DNA of 64,000 bases from NCBI GenBank assembly GCA_002314715.1, contig DCGY01000008.1, positions 1-64,000 of the forward strand, written 5' to 3'. The notes below the pieces were generated by a model that saw only the letters and a program-made list of their open reading frames with translations, did no database searches and was not told the DNA's origin. Position 1 is the stretch's first letter. The number at the start of each line of letters is the position of its first letter. This stretch comes from Lachnospiraceae bacterium UBA1766 (GTDB lineage: Bacteria > Bacillota > Clostridia > Lachnospirales > Lachnospiraceae). A program made the translations under genes and the position numbers. Below, in pieces: positions 26,698 to 36,082 of this stretch.

Positions 26698-26962
26698 GGC
26701 CCTGCGCGGACCGAAGCGAAGCGTAGATAATCGAACTTTGAGACATGGGAGTGTGCTTGAAATAAAAGAAGAGCGCGAGACGGCGCACGAGGTCCGGTGG
26801 ACCTCGGCCCTGCGCGGACCGAAGCGAAGCGTAGAAGATCGAACTTTGAGACATGGGAGTGTGCTTGAAATAAAAGAAGAGCGCGAGACGGCGCACGAGG
26901 TCCGGTGGACCTCGGCCCTGCGCGGACCGAAGCGAAGCGTAGAAGATCGAACTTTGAGACAC
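26698..26962. repeat. 108-bp tandem repeat built from a tRNA-Gly end
   Basis: Two full units (26698-26805 and 26806-26913) differ at very few bases; a third (from 26914) runs into the tRNA-Gly terminator. Each full unit has a 15-base copy of AAGAGCGCGAGACGG (26769-26783, 26877-26891), identical to 27019-27033 at the tRNA 3' end. Each also has an 8-bp dyad CGAGGTCC/GGACCTCG. Long open frames across it in several phases are artefacts, because 108 is a multiple of three. Confidence 0.9.
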
Positions 26963-26973
26963 GGATGTGTCTC

Positions 26974-27018
26974 GAAACAAAAAAAGAGATATCCGACGGA
27001 TATCTCTTTTTTTGTTTC
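26974..27018 (-). terminator. Terminator of tRNA-Gly
   Basis: A 21-bp perfect stem (26974-26994 with 26998-27018) and a three-base loop. The inner GAGATATCC arm is flanked by seven A and seven T, so it works as a terminator on the minus strand and could on the plus. Confidence 0.9.
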
Positions 27019-27021
27019 AAG

Positions 27022-27093
<72 letters not shown>

Positions 27094-27112
27094 ATGTATT
27101 CACAACAAAAAG

Positions 27113-27141
27113 AATATACTACAGGAGAGGTGGTTTGTCAA
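27113..27141 (-). promoter_or_regulatory. tRNA-Gly promoter
   Basis: Minus strand TTGACA, 17 bp, TATATT, ending 20 bp before the tRNA 5' end. Confidence 0.85.
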
Positions 27142-27202
27142 TGCAGTTTTGTGATTTCTGTGAAAAGTTTTTGGGACGTGTCGCAGAAATCCCCTTCTTT
27201 GG

Positions 27203-27231
27203 TTGATAAAGTGTCACAGTTATGGTAAAAT
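27203..27231 (+). promoter_or_regulatory. Promoter of the beta-CASP nuclease gene
   Basis: TTGATA, 17 bp, TAAAAT, about 74 bp before the ATG at 27305. Confidence 0.6.
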
Positions 27232-27304
27232 TTACGTAATATGGGATAGGTATGTTTTTGTACAATTTTCAATTTTTAACCAAAAGGGAAAGGGGTACGA
27301 GAAA

Positions 27305-28900
27305 ATGAAACTAGAGTTTATTGGCGCGGATCATGAGGTTACAGGCAGCTGCCATTATTTGGAAGTATGCGAGAAACACATGTTGGTGGATTACGGTATG
27401 GAGCAGGGGTTAAATGTGTTTGAAAATGCCCCCTTGCCGGTGGATGCCGCCAGAATTGATTATGTATTTTTGACCCACGCACATGTGGATCATTCCGGTT
27501 TGTTACCGCTTCTTTATGCCAGAGGATTCCGTGGTCAGGTATTTGCTACGGATGCTACCGCAGATTTGTGCAGCATTATGTTGCGGGACTGTGCACACAT
27601 TCAGTTGATGGAAGCAGAATGGAAGAACCGAAAGGCGAAACGTAGCGCAGAAAACGCAGCAGTGGAGCCCATTTATAAGATGGAAGACGCAGAGGGCTTA
27701 ATTAAGCGCATTATTCCATGTCATTACAATGATATTGTGCAGGTCTTTGATGAAGTTCAGATCCGCTTTACCGATATCGGACACCTATTGGGGTCTGCCA
27801 GCATAGAGGTATGGCTGACAGAGGGAGATATCACCAAGAAGATTGTTTTCTCCGGTGATATTGGTAACAAAAACCAACCGATTTTACGCAATCCGATTTA
27901 TACCAAGGAAGCAGATTATGTGGTTATGGAATCCACCTACGGCGACCGACTCCACGCCAAGGAACAGGTGGATTATGTAGGGGAACTGGCACAGATTTTG
28001 CAGGAAACCTTTGACCGTGGAGGAAATGTGGTAATCCCTTCCTTTGCCGTTGGTCGAACCCAGGAGATTTTGTACTTCCTTCGTAAGATTAAGGTGGAAA
28101 AGCGAATAAAAGGACATGACCGGTTTAAGGTGTATGTGGATAGTCCTCTGGCCGTAGAGGCTACGGAGATTTTCCAGGATAATCGAAATGAATGCTTTGA
28201 CGGAGATGCATTGGAACTGGTACAGGCGGGAATCAATCCTCTTTCCTTCGCCGGATTAAACCTGGCGATTACCAGCGAGGAATCCAAGGCAATCAATTTC
28301 AATGAAGAACCCAAGGTTATTATTTCCGCTTCCGGTATGTGTGAGGCAGGACGTATTCGTCATCACCTGAAACACAATTTGTGGCGAGAGGAATGTACCA
28401 TTCTCTTCGTAGGATATCAGGCCATCGGTACCTTGGGAAGAAGCATTGTAGAGGGTGCCCACGAGGTTCGTCTTTTCGGAGAACCGGTTACCATTCGGGC
28501 GCAGATTAAGCAGCTTACGGGTATGAGCGGTCACGCAGATAAAGAGGGCTTAATTGACTGGATCAATGCCTTTGAAGAGAAACCAAAGAAAGTCTTTGTG
28601 GTTCACGGTGAGGACAGTGTGTGTATGTCCTTTGCGGAGTGCTTAAAGATAGAACATGGACAAAGAGCATATGCGCCTTACAGCGGAACCGTATTTAATC
28701 TGTTAAGCAATAAATTCGAATACGAATCCCAGGCCGTTCCGGTTACCAAGAAGACGAAACCCGCCAATGGCGTATTCGCAAGACTTTTGGCATCTGCACA
28801 AAGATTGCTGGCGCTTGTACAAAAGTGCGATGGCATGGCCAATAAAGACATGGCGAAATTTGCGGATCAGATTAATTCCCTTTGTGATAAGTGGGAATAA
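27305..28900 (+). CDS. Beta-CASP metallo-beta-lactamase ribonuclease-like protein
   Basis: 531 residues from the ATG at 27305; an in-frame extension to 27203 starts within the promoter and is rejected. Metal-binding motif THAHVDHSG (about 56-64), later metal ligands DIGHLLGSAS and FSGDIG, a beta-CASP cap, and the RNA-specific RMMBL end with GMSGHADKEGL and VVHGED. Family members (CPSF73/YSH1-type and bacterial relatives) process or degrade RNA in the cytoplasm. The C-terminal 60 residues form an extra helical tail. May lead the operon that includes thyX. Confidence 0.9.
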   Translation: MKLEFIGADHEVTGSCHYLEVCEKHMLVDYGMEQGLNVFENAPLPVDAARIDYVFLTHAHVDHSGLLPLLYARGFRGQVFATDATADLCSIMLRDCAHIQLMEAEWKNRKAKRSAENAAVEPIYKMEDAEGLIKRIIPCHYNDIVQVFDEVQIRFTDIGHLLGSASIEVWLTEGDITKKIVFSGDIGNKNQPILRNPIYTKEADYVVMESTYGDRLHAKEQVDYVGELAQILQETFDRGGNVVIPSFAVGRTQEILYFLRKIKVEKRIKGHDRFKVYVDSPLAVEATEIFQDNRNECFDGDALELVQAGINPLSFAGLNLAITSEESKAINFNEEPKVIISASGMCEAGRIRHHLKHNLWREECTILFVGYQAIGTLGRSIVEGAHEVRLFGEPVTIRAQIKQLTGMSGHADKEGLIDWINAFEEKPKKVFVVHGEDSVCMSFAECLKIEHGQRAYAPYSGTVFNLLSNKFEYESQAVPVTKKTKPANGVFARLLASAQRLLALVQKCDGMANKDMAKFADQINSLCDKWE

Positions 28901-28945
28901 TGAGTTACAATACATGAAAAATATAGGAAATGTGAGAGTGGAGAA

Positions 28946-29629
28946 ATGGGTAATATTATTATACAGAATGAGACGACAGCAGATCCCATCAGCCTGATTG
29001 GCAGAGAGGCCGGCGTATGCTGGGGAGGAAATGTAACGGATCCCGAAAAGAATTATAAGAGAGGTTTGGACTGCCTCCTTTCCGGTCACGGAAGAACCTG
29101 GGAATATCCTCAGGTTTATATGGTGCTGGATGGTTATTCTGCCCGTGTGATTCGCGAATTTTATACCCATATTGCAGGAGGCCCCACCAGATTACAGGCC
29201 TCTACCAGATATATTAATTACCAGAAGGGATTTCCCTATGTGACCGCACCTTCTCTAAAGGCAAAACGCAGTGCAAAAGCAATCTATGATGAGGCCATGA
29301 ACTCTATTTTGAAGGCCATGCAGGAATTAGAGGCAATGGATATCCCCAGAGAGGATATTGGTATGTTGTTACCGCTTGCCATGGAGACCAAGGTAGTGGT
29401 ACGCACCAATCTTCGAAACTTAATTGATATGTCTCATCAGAGAATGTGTACCAGAGCGTATTGGGAGTATCGTAATTTGATGCAGGATATGATTAAGGCC
29501 TTAAATGAGTATTCCGATGAGTGGAAATATTTGACAGAGCATTATTTCCAGCCCAAGTGCGAAGTATGCGGCTTTTGTACAGAAGCGAAATGCTGCGGCA
29601 GAAAGCCTCGCAAGGAGGAACTTTCATGA
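28946..29629 (+). CDS. thyX: FAD-dependent thymidylate synthase
   Basis: Makes dTMP from dUMP using methylenetetrahydrofolate, FAD and NADPH. 227 residues; the ThyX core is recognised from the SARVIREFYTHIAGGPTRLQ and ASTRYINY stretch (about 65-95), the Clostridia variant of the usual RHRxxS motif. The C-terminus ends in a cysteine-rich tail (KCEVCGFCTEAKCCG) that could bind metal. The stop TGA overlaps the start of the dihydrofolate reductase gene, so translation is coupled. Confidence 0.92.
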   Translation: MGNIIIQNETTADPISLIGREAGVCWGGNVTDPEKNYKRGLDCLLSGHGRTWEYPQVYMVLDGYSARVIREFYTHIAGGPTRLQASTRYINYQKGFPYVTAPSLKAKRSAKAIYDEAMNSILKAMQELEAMDIPREDIGMLLPLAMETKVVVRTNLRNLIDMSHQRMCTRAYWEYRNLMQDMIKALNEYSDEWKYLTEHYFQPKCEVCGFCTEAKCCGRKPRKEELS

Positions 29630-30117
29630 ATCTGATTGTTTGTGTGGATAATAATTGGGCAATCGGATACAAAAATAAGCTGTTGGTCAGTATTCCCAAC
29701 GATATGAAGCATTTTCGGGAAGAAACCACCGGAAAGGTCATTGTACTGGGAAGAAAGACACTGGAGACGTTTCCTCAGGGACAGCCCTTGCAAAATCGTA
29801 CCAATATCGTGCTTTCCACCAATCCGAAATTCAACGTTAAGGGTGCTATTGTGGTGCATTCCATGGACGAACTGATGAAGGAATTAAAGAAGTATGATGA
29901 CGAGGATGTTTATGTCATTGGCGGAGACAGTATTTATAAGCAACTGTTGCCTTACTGCAATGTGGCCCATGTGACCAAGATTGACCATGAATACCAGGCA
30001 GATGCCTACTTCCCCAATTTGGATAAGGACCCCTCCTGGAAGATTACGGCGGACAGCGATGAGCAGACCTATTTTGACATCGCTTATGAATTTTTAAAGT
30101 ATGAAAGAAAGGCTTGA
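29626..30117 (+). CDS. folA: Dihydrofolate reductase
   Basis: 163 residues from ATG 29626, overlapping thyX by ATGA; a longer in-frame start at 29521 lies inside thyX and is rejected. Visible signatures are VDNNWAIGYKNKLLVSIPND with the catalytic Asp, GRKTLETFP, and VIGGDSIYKQLLP. It reduces dihydrofolate to tetrahydrofolate. ThyX does not make dihydrofolate, so tight pairing of the two is unusual; the enzyme may serve folate synthesis or reduce another pterin. Confidence 0.92.
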   Translation: MNLIVCVDNNWAIGYKNKLLVSIPNDMKHFREETTGKVIVLGRKTLETFPQGQPLQNRTNIVLSTNPKFNVKGAIVVHSMDELMKELKKYDDEDVYVIGGDSIYKQLLPYCNVAHVTKIDHEYQADAYFPNLDKDPSWKITADSDEQTYFDIAYEFLKYERKA

Positions 30118-30126
30118 TAAAAGCGC

Positions 30127-31914
30127 ATGCGTGAACTGGAATATCCCTTTGATGCAGAATGGATTGTGAAAAAGAAAAAGTCCATCAAGCGTCAGTTGTT
30201 AGAAAATGCAGAAAGCAGTTTTCTGGATAAAAAAATAGCGATTCTTGGTGGAAGTACCACCAATGACATCAAGAATATATTGGAATTATTCCTGCTCAAT
30301 CAGGGGATTCGCCCCAGCTTTTATGAGTCTGAATACAATCAGTATTACGAGGATGGAATGTTCCCCAATCCGCAGCTGGAAGCATTTGCTCCGGATGTGA
30401 TTTATATCCATACCTCCAATCGAAATATTTCGGAGTATCCGGCAGTGACAGATTCCAGGGAAGAGGCAGAGGCGAAGGCCAAGCGCTTGGTAAGTCGTTT
30501 TGAGGGCTTGTGGAATCATTTGTTTGAAGTGTATCATTGTGCGATTATTCAGAATAATTTTGAGGCGCCCTATTTTCGTTTAATGGGAAATAAGGATGCT
30601 TCGGATTATCGTGGCAGGGTGAATTTTATCCATCGTCTGAATCAGGCGTTTTATGACTTTGCGGAAAACTATGGTAATTTTTATATCCATGATATTGCGT
30701 ATGAGGCGACTATGTACGGACTGGAGAAGTGGGCAGACCCTTACTATTGGCATATGTACAAGTATGCCATGTGTGTACCGGCAATTCCCGAAACCTGTTT
30801 CCAGCTTGCCAACATTATGAAATCCATCTGGGGCAAGAACAAAAAAGTTCTAAACCTTGATTTGGACAATACCCTTTGGGGTGGCGTTATTGGGGATGAC
30901 GGGGCCGAAAATATCGAAATCGGACAGGAAACCTCCATGGGGCAGGTTTACAGCGAGTTTCAGGAATATGTGAAGCTGCAAAAGTCAATCGGTGTTTTAC
31001 TGACCACCAATTCCAAAAACAATGAAGATACCGCTAAGGCCGGCTTCGAGAGACCGGACAGCGTTTTGAAATTAGAGGATTTTACAACATTTACGGCCAA
31101 TTGGAATCCCAAGAGTGAAAATTTGAAGCAGACGGCAACAAATCTTACTCTTTTGCCGGAAAGCTTTGTGTTTGTGGATGATAATCCGGCAGAGCGGGAG
31201 ATTATCCGCATGGAGTGCAAGGGCGTGGCAATTCCGGAAATGGATGCGCCGGAACATTATGTTCATATTCTGGACAGGAGCGGCTTCTTCGAGGTCACAA
31301 ATCTGTCCGAGGATGATTTAAAGCGAAATGAAATGTATCAGCAAAATGCCAAAAGACAGCAGGAGGAGGCTTCCTACGCAAACTACGGGGAATATCTGAC
31401 CGGTCTTTCCATGCAGGGAACCATCCGGGCGTTTGAGCCGATTTATATGTCCCGTATCGCCCAGCTCACCAATAAGAGTAACCAGTTTAACCTTACCACC
31501 AGGCGTTACACCCAGGCTCAGATTGAAGAGGCTGCGACAGATCCTTTAAAGATTACTTTGTACGGAAAATTAGAGGACAAGTTTGGCGATAACGGTGTGG
31601 TCAGCGTGGTCATCGGCAAAAAAGAGCAGCACAAGCTGCACATTGATTTGTGGCTTATGAGCTGCCGAGTACTGAAACGTGACATGGAGCTTGCCATGAT
31701 GGACGAGCTGGTTGAGCGTTGCAAGGAGCAGGGGATTACTCAAATATTCGGTTATTATTATCCCACTGCCAAGAATGGTATGGTAAAGGATTTTTATGGT
31801 GTTTTGGGATTCGTAAAAATCGCAGAGGACGAAGACCAAAATACGGTATGGGAATTCGATATTGAGGAATTCTACGAAAAGAAGAATCATTACATTACGG
31901 TAAACGGACAGTAA
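30127..31914 (+). CDS. FkbH-like HAD-IIIC protein
   Basis: 595 residues with three parts: an SGNH-like N-terminal region (about 30-235, starting KKIAILGGSTTND), an HAD domain with nucleophile Asp245 and Asp247 in NLDLDNTLWGGVIGDDG, and a GNAT-like C-terminal region (about 440-590). FkbH proteins load a glyceryl group from 1,3-bisphosphoglycerate onto an acyl carrier protein. An ACP gene lies five genes on. It starts 9 bp after the dihydrofolate reductase gene and heads a seven-gene module. Product is inferred from the family. Confidence 0.85.
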   Translation: MRELEYPFDAEWIVKKKKSIKRQLLENAESSFLDKKIAILGGSTTNDIKNILELFLLNQGIRPSFYESEYNQYYEDGMFPNPQLEAFAPDVIYIHTSNRNISEYPAVTDSREEAEAKAKRLVSRFEGLWNHLFEVYHCAIIQNNFEAPYFRLMGNKDASDYRGRVNFIHRLNQAFYDFAENYGNFYIHDIAYEATMYGLEKWADPYYWHMYKYAMCVPAIPETCFQLANIMKSIWGKNKKVLNLDLDNTLWGGVIGDDGAENIEIGQETSMGQVYSEFQEYVKLQKSIGVLLTTNSKNNEDTAKAGFERPDSVLKLEDFTTFTANWNPKSENLKQTATNLTLLPESFVFVDDNPAEREIIRMECKGVAIPEMDAPEHYVHILDRSGFFEVTNLSEDDLKRNEMYQQNAKRQQEEASYANYGEYLTGLSMQGTIRAFEPIYMSRIAQLTNKSNQFNLTTRRYTQAQIEEAATDPLKITLYGKLEDKFGDNGVVSVVIGKKEQHKLHIDLWLMSCRVLKRDMELAMMDELVERCKEQGITQIFGYYYPTAKNGMVKDFYGVLGFVKIAEDEDQNTVWEFDIEEFYEKKNHYITVNGQ

Positions 31915-31943
31915 GTTCGGACCGGATTTGAGAGGATATTGTT

Positions 31944-32768
31944 TTGAAGGAAATGGATGCTGCAGCCTGTAAGGAGCTTCGAAAAAAGATTTATCTGACC
32001 GCAGAAAAAGGGGGACTGGGACACTTGGCCTCCTGTTTTTCGTGTGTGGAAATTCTATACACCCTGTATCATAAGGTTCTGCATATTTCTAAGGAAACTT
32101 TAAAGGCAGCTGATCGGGACCGATTGGTATTAAGTAAAGGACATGCAGGACTGGCATTATATCATGTGATGGCGCTTGAAGGCCTGATGGAAGAGGCTGT
32201 GATTGATACGTTCCTACAGCCCGGTTCGCATCTGGGCGGGGAGCCTTGTATGCGGGATTTGGAAGGGATTGAGGCGACTACCGGTTCCCTGGGACATGGT
32301 CTTTCCATGAGCGTGGGAATGGCTATGGCACAGAAAATGGATGGCTTGTCTGCCAGAACCTTTTGCATCCTGGGAGACGGAGAGTGCGAAGAAGGAACGG
32401 TTTGGGAAGCGGCCATGTCTGCTCCGGCGTTTCACCTGGATAATCTGGTGGTGATTTTGGATTGTAATCAAATTCAAAAAATGACCACTGTGGAGGAAAC
32501 CATCGGACTTACCAATTGGAAGGAAAAGTGGACGGATTTCGGGTGGCTGGTAAAAGAAGTGGACGGACATGACACGGATGCATTGGAGCAGGTTTTCAAA
32601 GAAGAAAATACCTCCGGAAAGCCTTTGTTTGTCATCGCCCATACCATAAAAGGAAAGGGCGTTTCCATTATGGAAAACAATCCTATCTGGCATTTTAAAT
32701 TACCCAATCGGAAAGAAAAAAAGGTATTTTTAGCGGAATTGGATATTACGGAAGAGGAGTTGGAATAG
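31944..32768 (+). CDS. Transketolase N-terminal (TPP-binding) half
   Basis: 274 residues. The TPP-magnesium motif starts at GDGECEEGTVWEAAM (about 134-148) and ends near ILDCNQIQ. The TTG at 31944 is chosen because AGAGGA lies 7 bases upstream; ATG 31953 is the alternative. Partner half follows after 1 bp. Split transketolases move two-carbon ketol units; in secondary pathways related pairs give glycolyl units to carrier proteins. Between FkbH and ACP genes, such a role is plausible but unproven. Confidence 0.88.
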   Translation: MKEMDAAACKELRKKIYLTAEKGGLGHLASCFSCVEILYTLYHKVLHISKETLKAADRDRLVLSKGHAGLALYHVMALEGLMEEAVIDTFLQPGSHLGGEPCMRDLEGIEATTGSLGHGLSMSVGMAMAQKMDGLSARTFCILGDGECEEGTVWEAAMSAPAFHLDNLVVILDCNQIQKMTTVEETIGLTNWKEKWTDFGWLVKEVDGHDTDALEQVFKEENTSGKPLFVIAHTIKGKGVSIMENNPIWHFKLPNRKEKKVFLAELDITEEELE

Positions 32769-32769
32769 C

Positions 32770-33690
32770 ATGCAGAGAGCGTATTTAAGCAAACTCATGG
32801 AGCTTTGCGAAAAAGATTCCAATGTCCTCCATTTGGTTGCGGACAGCGGAACCGGATATGATGAAATGTTAAAGAGAAGTCTTCCCAAGCAAATGGTGAA
32901 CTTCGGTATTGCGGAAGAACATATGGTGGCTGCGGCAGCAGGGTTGGCCACTGCAGGCAAGATTCCTTTTGTATATACGGCGGGAGCTTTTTTGGCTTAT
33001 CGTGCCTTGGAATTTGTGCGGGATGATGTTTGCTTTCAAAATCAAAATGTGAAAATTGTCGGTATGGGAAGCGGGCTTAGCTGGTGCTCCCTGGGACCTA
33101 CCCATCATACCACGGAGGATGTGGCGGTGCTTCGGGCAATCCCCAATTTGATGATTTTATCACCGTCCACACCCAATCAGGTAGCCGCCTGTGTGGAGCA
33201 AGCCTATGCCCACAAGGGACCGGTTTATATTCGAATCGGGATGAGCAACGAAAAAGAGTTTTTTGCGGAAGATTATAAGATGCCCCGAAATGGACAGGAC
33301 GTACTTTGTGAAGGACGGGACGTTTTGATTTTTACTACCGGCAGTATTTTGGAAGAAGTAATGGAGGCGGTAGAGACTTTGCAGGCACAGGGAATTACGG
33401 CCACCGTGATAAATGTAGCCCAGGTAAAACCCTTTGACACCACGTTCCTGTACGAGAAGGCGGACCGGGTCAATGCAATCGTTACTGTGGAGGAACACAA
33501 TGTACAGGGCGGTTTGGGAAGCCTGGTAGCGGAGGGCTTAAGTGACCGGGGAATCGGGAAACGTTTGTATCGTATCGGTTTGCAGGATACGTTTGCCACA
33601 GGGTATGGAAAAAACCAGAAGGCAGTCCGAAAGGAAAACAGCCTGGACGGTTCTTCCATAGCAATGCGGATTCGGGAGATTTGCCAATGA
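32770..33690 (+). CDS. Transketolase C-terminal half
   Basis: 306 residues carrying the pyrimidine-binding domain with the activating Glu in NFGIAEEHMVAAAAGLA (about 48-64) and the C-terminal regulatory domain. Together with the upstream half it would form a complete heterotetrameric transketolase of normal total length (about 580). Its stop overlaps the next start codon (ATGA), so it is coupled to the MaoC gene. General pentose phosphate function cannot be excluded. Confidence 0.88.
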   Translation: MQRAYLSKLMELCEKDSNVLHLVADSGTGYDEMLKRSLPKQMVNFGIAEEHMVAAAAGLATAGKIPFVYTAGAFLAYRALEFVRDDVCFQNQNVKIVGMGSGLSWCSLGPTHHTTEDVAVLRAIPNLMILSPSTPNQVAACVEQAYAHKGPVYIRIGMSNEKEFFAEDYKMPRNGQDVLCEGRDVLIFTTGSILEEVMEAVETLQAQGITATVINVAQVKPFDTTFLYEKADRVNAIVTVEEHNVQGGLGSLVAEGLSDRGIGKRLYRIGLQDTFATGYGKNQKAVRKENSLDGSSIAMRIREICQ

Positions 33691-34124
33691 ATGAATATAC
33701 CTTTGAACAATTAAGTATCGGGCAAAAAGAAACCTTTGAGGTGACGGTAACTTCCGAAATGGAGGATGCCTTTCGAAAACTTACCGGGGATGTGAATCCC
33801 CTGCATCAGGAGGATGCCTTCGCAAAGGCGGTTGGGAATGGGAAGTTTGACTCTCACGTGACCTTCGGAATGTTGACAGCCTCCTTTTATTCCACTCTGG
33901 CAGGTGTTTACCTTCCCGGAAAATTTAGTTTGATTCATAGTCTGGAAATTAAATTTCAAAAGCCGGTATATGCGGGAAATCGACTGACGGTTACCGGAGA
34001 AATTGTGGATAAAGAAGAGGGACTGGGATTGATTTTGGTTAAGGCACAAATCCAAAACCAGGACAAGAAAACAGTGTCCAAAGCAAATATGAAAATTATG
34101 TGCCTGAGTCAAGACAAGCAGTAA
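33687..34124 (+). CDS. MaoC-like hotdog hydratase
   Basis: 145 residues from ATG 33687 (site CGGGAGA upstream; TTG 33681 is less likely). The catalytic Asp/His of (R)-specific enoyl hydratases is visible as GDVNPLHQED (about 34-43), and FDSHVTFGMLTASFYS matches the second family stretch. It would hydrate or dehydrate an acyl thioester. In this module the thioester is likely on the acyl carrier protein encoded 92 bp downstream. Confidence 0.85.
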   Translation: MNEYTFEQLSIGQKETFEVTVTSEMEDAFRKLTGDVNPLHQEDAFAKAVGNGKFDSHVTFGMLTASFYSTLAGVYLPGKFSLIHSLEIKFQKPVYAGNRLTVTGEIVDKEEGLGLILVKAQIQNQDKKTVSKANMKIMCLSQDKQ

Positions 34125-34216
34125 GAAAAGAAGCTTCACAAATATGTGGCACGGCGGAAAACATATGTCCGCGTTACAAAAAAGGTAAAATAGAGTGATT
34201 GAAACGGAGAACAAAA

Positions 34217-34459
34217 ATGAGCAGAGAAGAAGTATATGAAAGATTAACAGCAGTATTTCAGGAGGTTTTTGACGACGACAGTATCGAACTGAAGGATGAG
34301 ACGACCTCTGAGGATATTGAAGACTGGGATTCCTTTGAACATATTAATCTGGTAGTGGCAGTGGAAACAGAATTTTCTTTCAAGATTCCGATGGGAAAGG
34401 TTATTACCATGAAGAATGTGGGAGAAATGGTGGATATTATACTGAGTCTTGGAAAATAG
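34217..34459 (+). CDS. Acyl carrier protein
   Basis: 80 residues from ATG 34217 with CGGAGA site; an upstream TTG at 34199 is rejected. The phosphopantetheine site is Ser39 in EDWDSFEHINL, and the four-helix acidic pattern is typical. It is not next to fatty-acid synthesis genes, so it is a dedicated carrier for the FkbH/transketolase/MBOAT module. The 92-bp gap before it shows no clear terminator. Confidence 0.9.
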   Translation: MSREEVYERLTAVFQEVFDDDSIELKDETTSEDIEDWDSFEHINLVVAVETEFSFKIPMGKVITMKNVGEMVDIILSLGK

Positions 34460-34494
34460 TGTCTCTCCTGGAGTGACATGGGAAAGAGGAAAAA

Positions 34495-36009
34495 ATGACC
34501 TTAACAAGCTTTTCTTTTTTTGCCTTTCTGTTGATCGGACTGCTTGTATATTATATGAGCGGCAAGGGTCAAAAGTATGTACTGCTGGCAATGAGTTTGT
34601 TTTTCTATTTTGCAATTGCACCGGCTACCTTGCGTTATCGCCTGAAGCTTTGTGCGATTGTTTTTTATGTAGTGTTTTTGACATATGTGGGTGGACTGCT
34701 GATTGACAGGGCGAAAGGAAAACGGAGAACGATTCTTACGTTCTTCTGTATCGGAGGACTGGCAGCGGTTTTGTTTGTGACAAAATATTTTTATAATATT
34801 TTCACCGGTATTGCCGGCTTGTTTGGAAATCCCGGTGCTTTTGAATGGCTGAATTTTGGCTCGGTAATCGGAGTGTCCTATTTCATTTTATCGGCAATCG
34901 GATATCTGACGGATGTCTGCTGGGAAAGCTATCCCGCCGAGAAGAATCCGGTCAACATAGGTGTGTTTGTATTGTATTTCCCCCAGGTAATCTCCGGGCC
35001 GGTTACCCGTTTTTCACAGATGAACAGTCAGTTCTGCGAAAAGACCGGCTTTGATCCGGACCGAATCTCCCACGGGATTCGCAGAATGCTTTGGGGATAT
35101 TTCAAAAAGCTGGTGATTTCCGACCGCTTCTTTTTGATTGTGAATGCTGTGTATGGAGATTATACCGCCTACAGCGGCTGGCAGATTTTTCTTGCCACCG
35201 TTTGTTATGCACTGCGTCTGTATACCGATTTTTCCGGCTGTATGGATATTGTCATGGGCGCATCCGAACTGTTTGGCGTTTCGCTTCCGGAGAACTTTAA
35301 CGCTCCCTTCTTTTCTGCTACAGTGCAGGAATTCTGGCAAAGGTGGCATATTACCCTGGGCGGATGGTTCAAGGATTATGTTATGTACCCTTTGCAAAAG
35401 ACCAAGGGCATGATTGAACTGGGAAAAAAATGTAAGAAGCGTTTCGGAAAGAAGGCCGGAAAGAAAATCCCTTTCTATCTGGCCATGGTGGTATTGTGGT
35501 TCGGAATCGGTTTGTGGCATGGCGGCGCCGGATATTATTTTATCGCTTCTGCCGGAATTCCGTTCCTGTTAATGCTTTTGGGGGATGTGTTAAGTCCGCT
35601 CTTTGAGAAGGTATCCAATGCATTGCATATCCGAAAGGAAAGCGGAATATTTAAAACAGTGTGCTTTCTGCGTACCAATTTACTGTTGTGCTTTGCATGG
35701 GTATTTGTGTGTGCGGGAGCAACCGGAAGGGGCTTTCGAATTTTGGGACATCAGGCGAGCCATTTGCTGACCGGTGAACGGTCTGTTCTTGGAAATACGA
35801 CGCTTCAGGCTTTGGATTTGTGCCTGATGTTTGGCGGTATGGCAGTGGTATTGTTTGCGGATTATCTGCAGTACAAAGGCAAGAGCTTGACCGATCTGCT
35901 GGACGCAAAGCCCTTTGCACTGCGATTCCTTGCGGTGAATGCGGAGATACTGGTTATTTTGTTCTACGGACTGGTGGGAAGCTCTGCATTTATATATTTT
36001 CAGTTCTAG
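34495..36009 (+). CDS. MBOAT-family membrane O-acyltransferase
   Basis: 504 residues with about ten membrane segments. The MBOAT core is seen from the PQVISGPVTRFSQM stretch (about 163-176), the EFWQRWHITLGGWFKDYVM loop (about 280-298) and the catalytic His in GIGLWHGGAGYYF. Members such as DltB and AlgI move acyl groups across or at the membrane to a surface polymer. Placed 35 bp after a carrier protein gene, as dltB is near dltC, though the rest of the dlt set is absent. Confidence 0.9.
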   Translation: MTLTSFSFFAFLLIGLLVYYMSGKGQKYVLLAMSLFFYFAIAPATLRYRLKLCAIVFYVVFLTYVGGLLIDRAKGKRRTILTFFCIGGLAAVLFVTKYFYNIFTGIAGLFGNPGAFEWLNFGSVIGVSYFILSAIGYLTDVCWESYPAEKNPVNIGVFVLYFPQVISGPVTRFSQMNSQFCEKTGFDPDRISHGIRRMLWGYFKKLVISDRFFLIVNAVYGDYTAYSGWQIFLATVCYALRLYTDFSGCMDIVMGASELFGVSLPENFNAPFFSATVQEFWQRWHITLGGWFKDYVMYPLQKTKGMIELGKKCKKRFGKKAGKKIPFYLAMVVLWFGIGLWHGGAGYYFIASAGIPFLLMLLGDVLSPLFEKVSNALHIRKESGIFKTVCFLRTNLLLCFAWVFVCAGATGRGFRILGHQASHLLTGERSVLGNTTLQALDLCLMFGGMAVVLFADYLQYKGKSLTDLLDAKPFALRFLAVNAEILVILFYGLVGSSAFIYFQF

Positions 36010-36041
36010 CAATTCCGGTTTCCGGAATCAAACATGAAAGT

Positions 36042-36058
36042 GCACCAAGGGTGCTTTT
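36042..36058 (+). terminator. Weak terminator or attenuator
   Basis: GCACC-AAG-GGTGC followed by TTTTCT between the MBOAT and SGNH-like genes. A second dyad ATTCCGG/CCGGAAT lies at 36012-36028. It probably lowers, and does not end, transcription of the last gene. Confidence 0.4.
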
Positions 36059-36082
36059 CTATATTTAATTTGTGGTGATTTT

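Noticed and set aside
34217..36009. dlt operon for D-alanylation
   Set aside because: Carrier protein and MBOAT resemble DltC/DltB in arrangement, but no D-alanine ligase (DltA) is present and the upstream genes are FkbH, transketolase and MaoC types.
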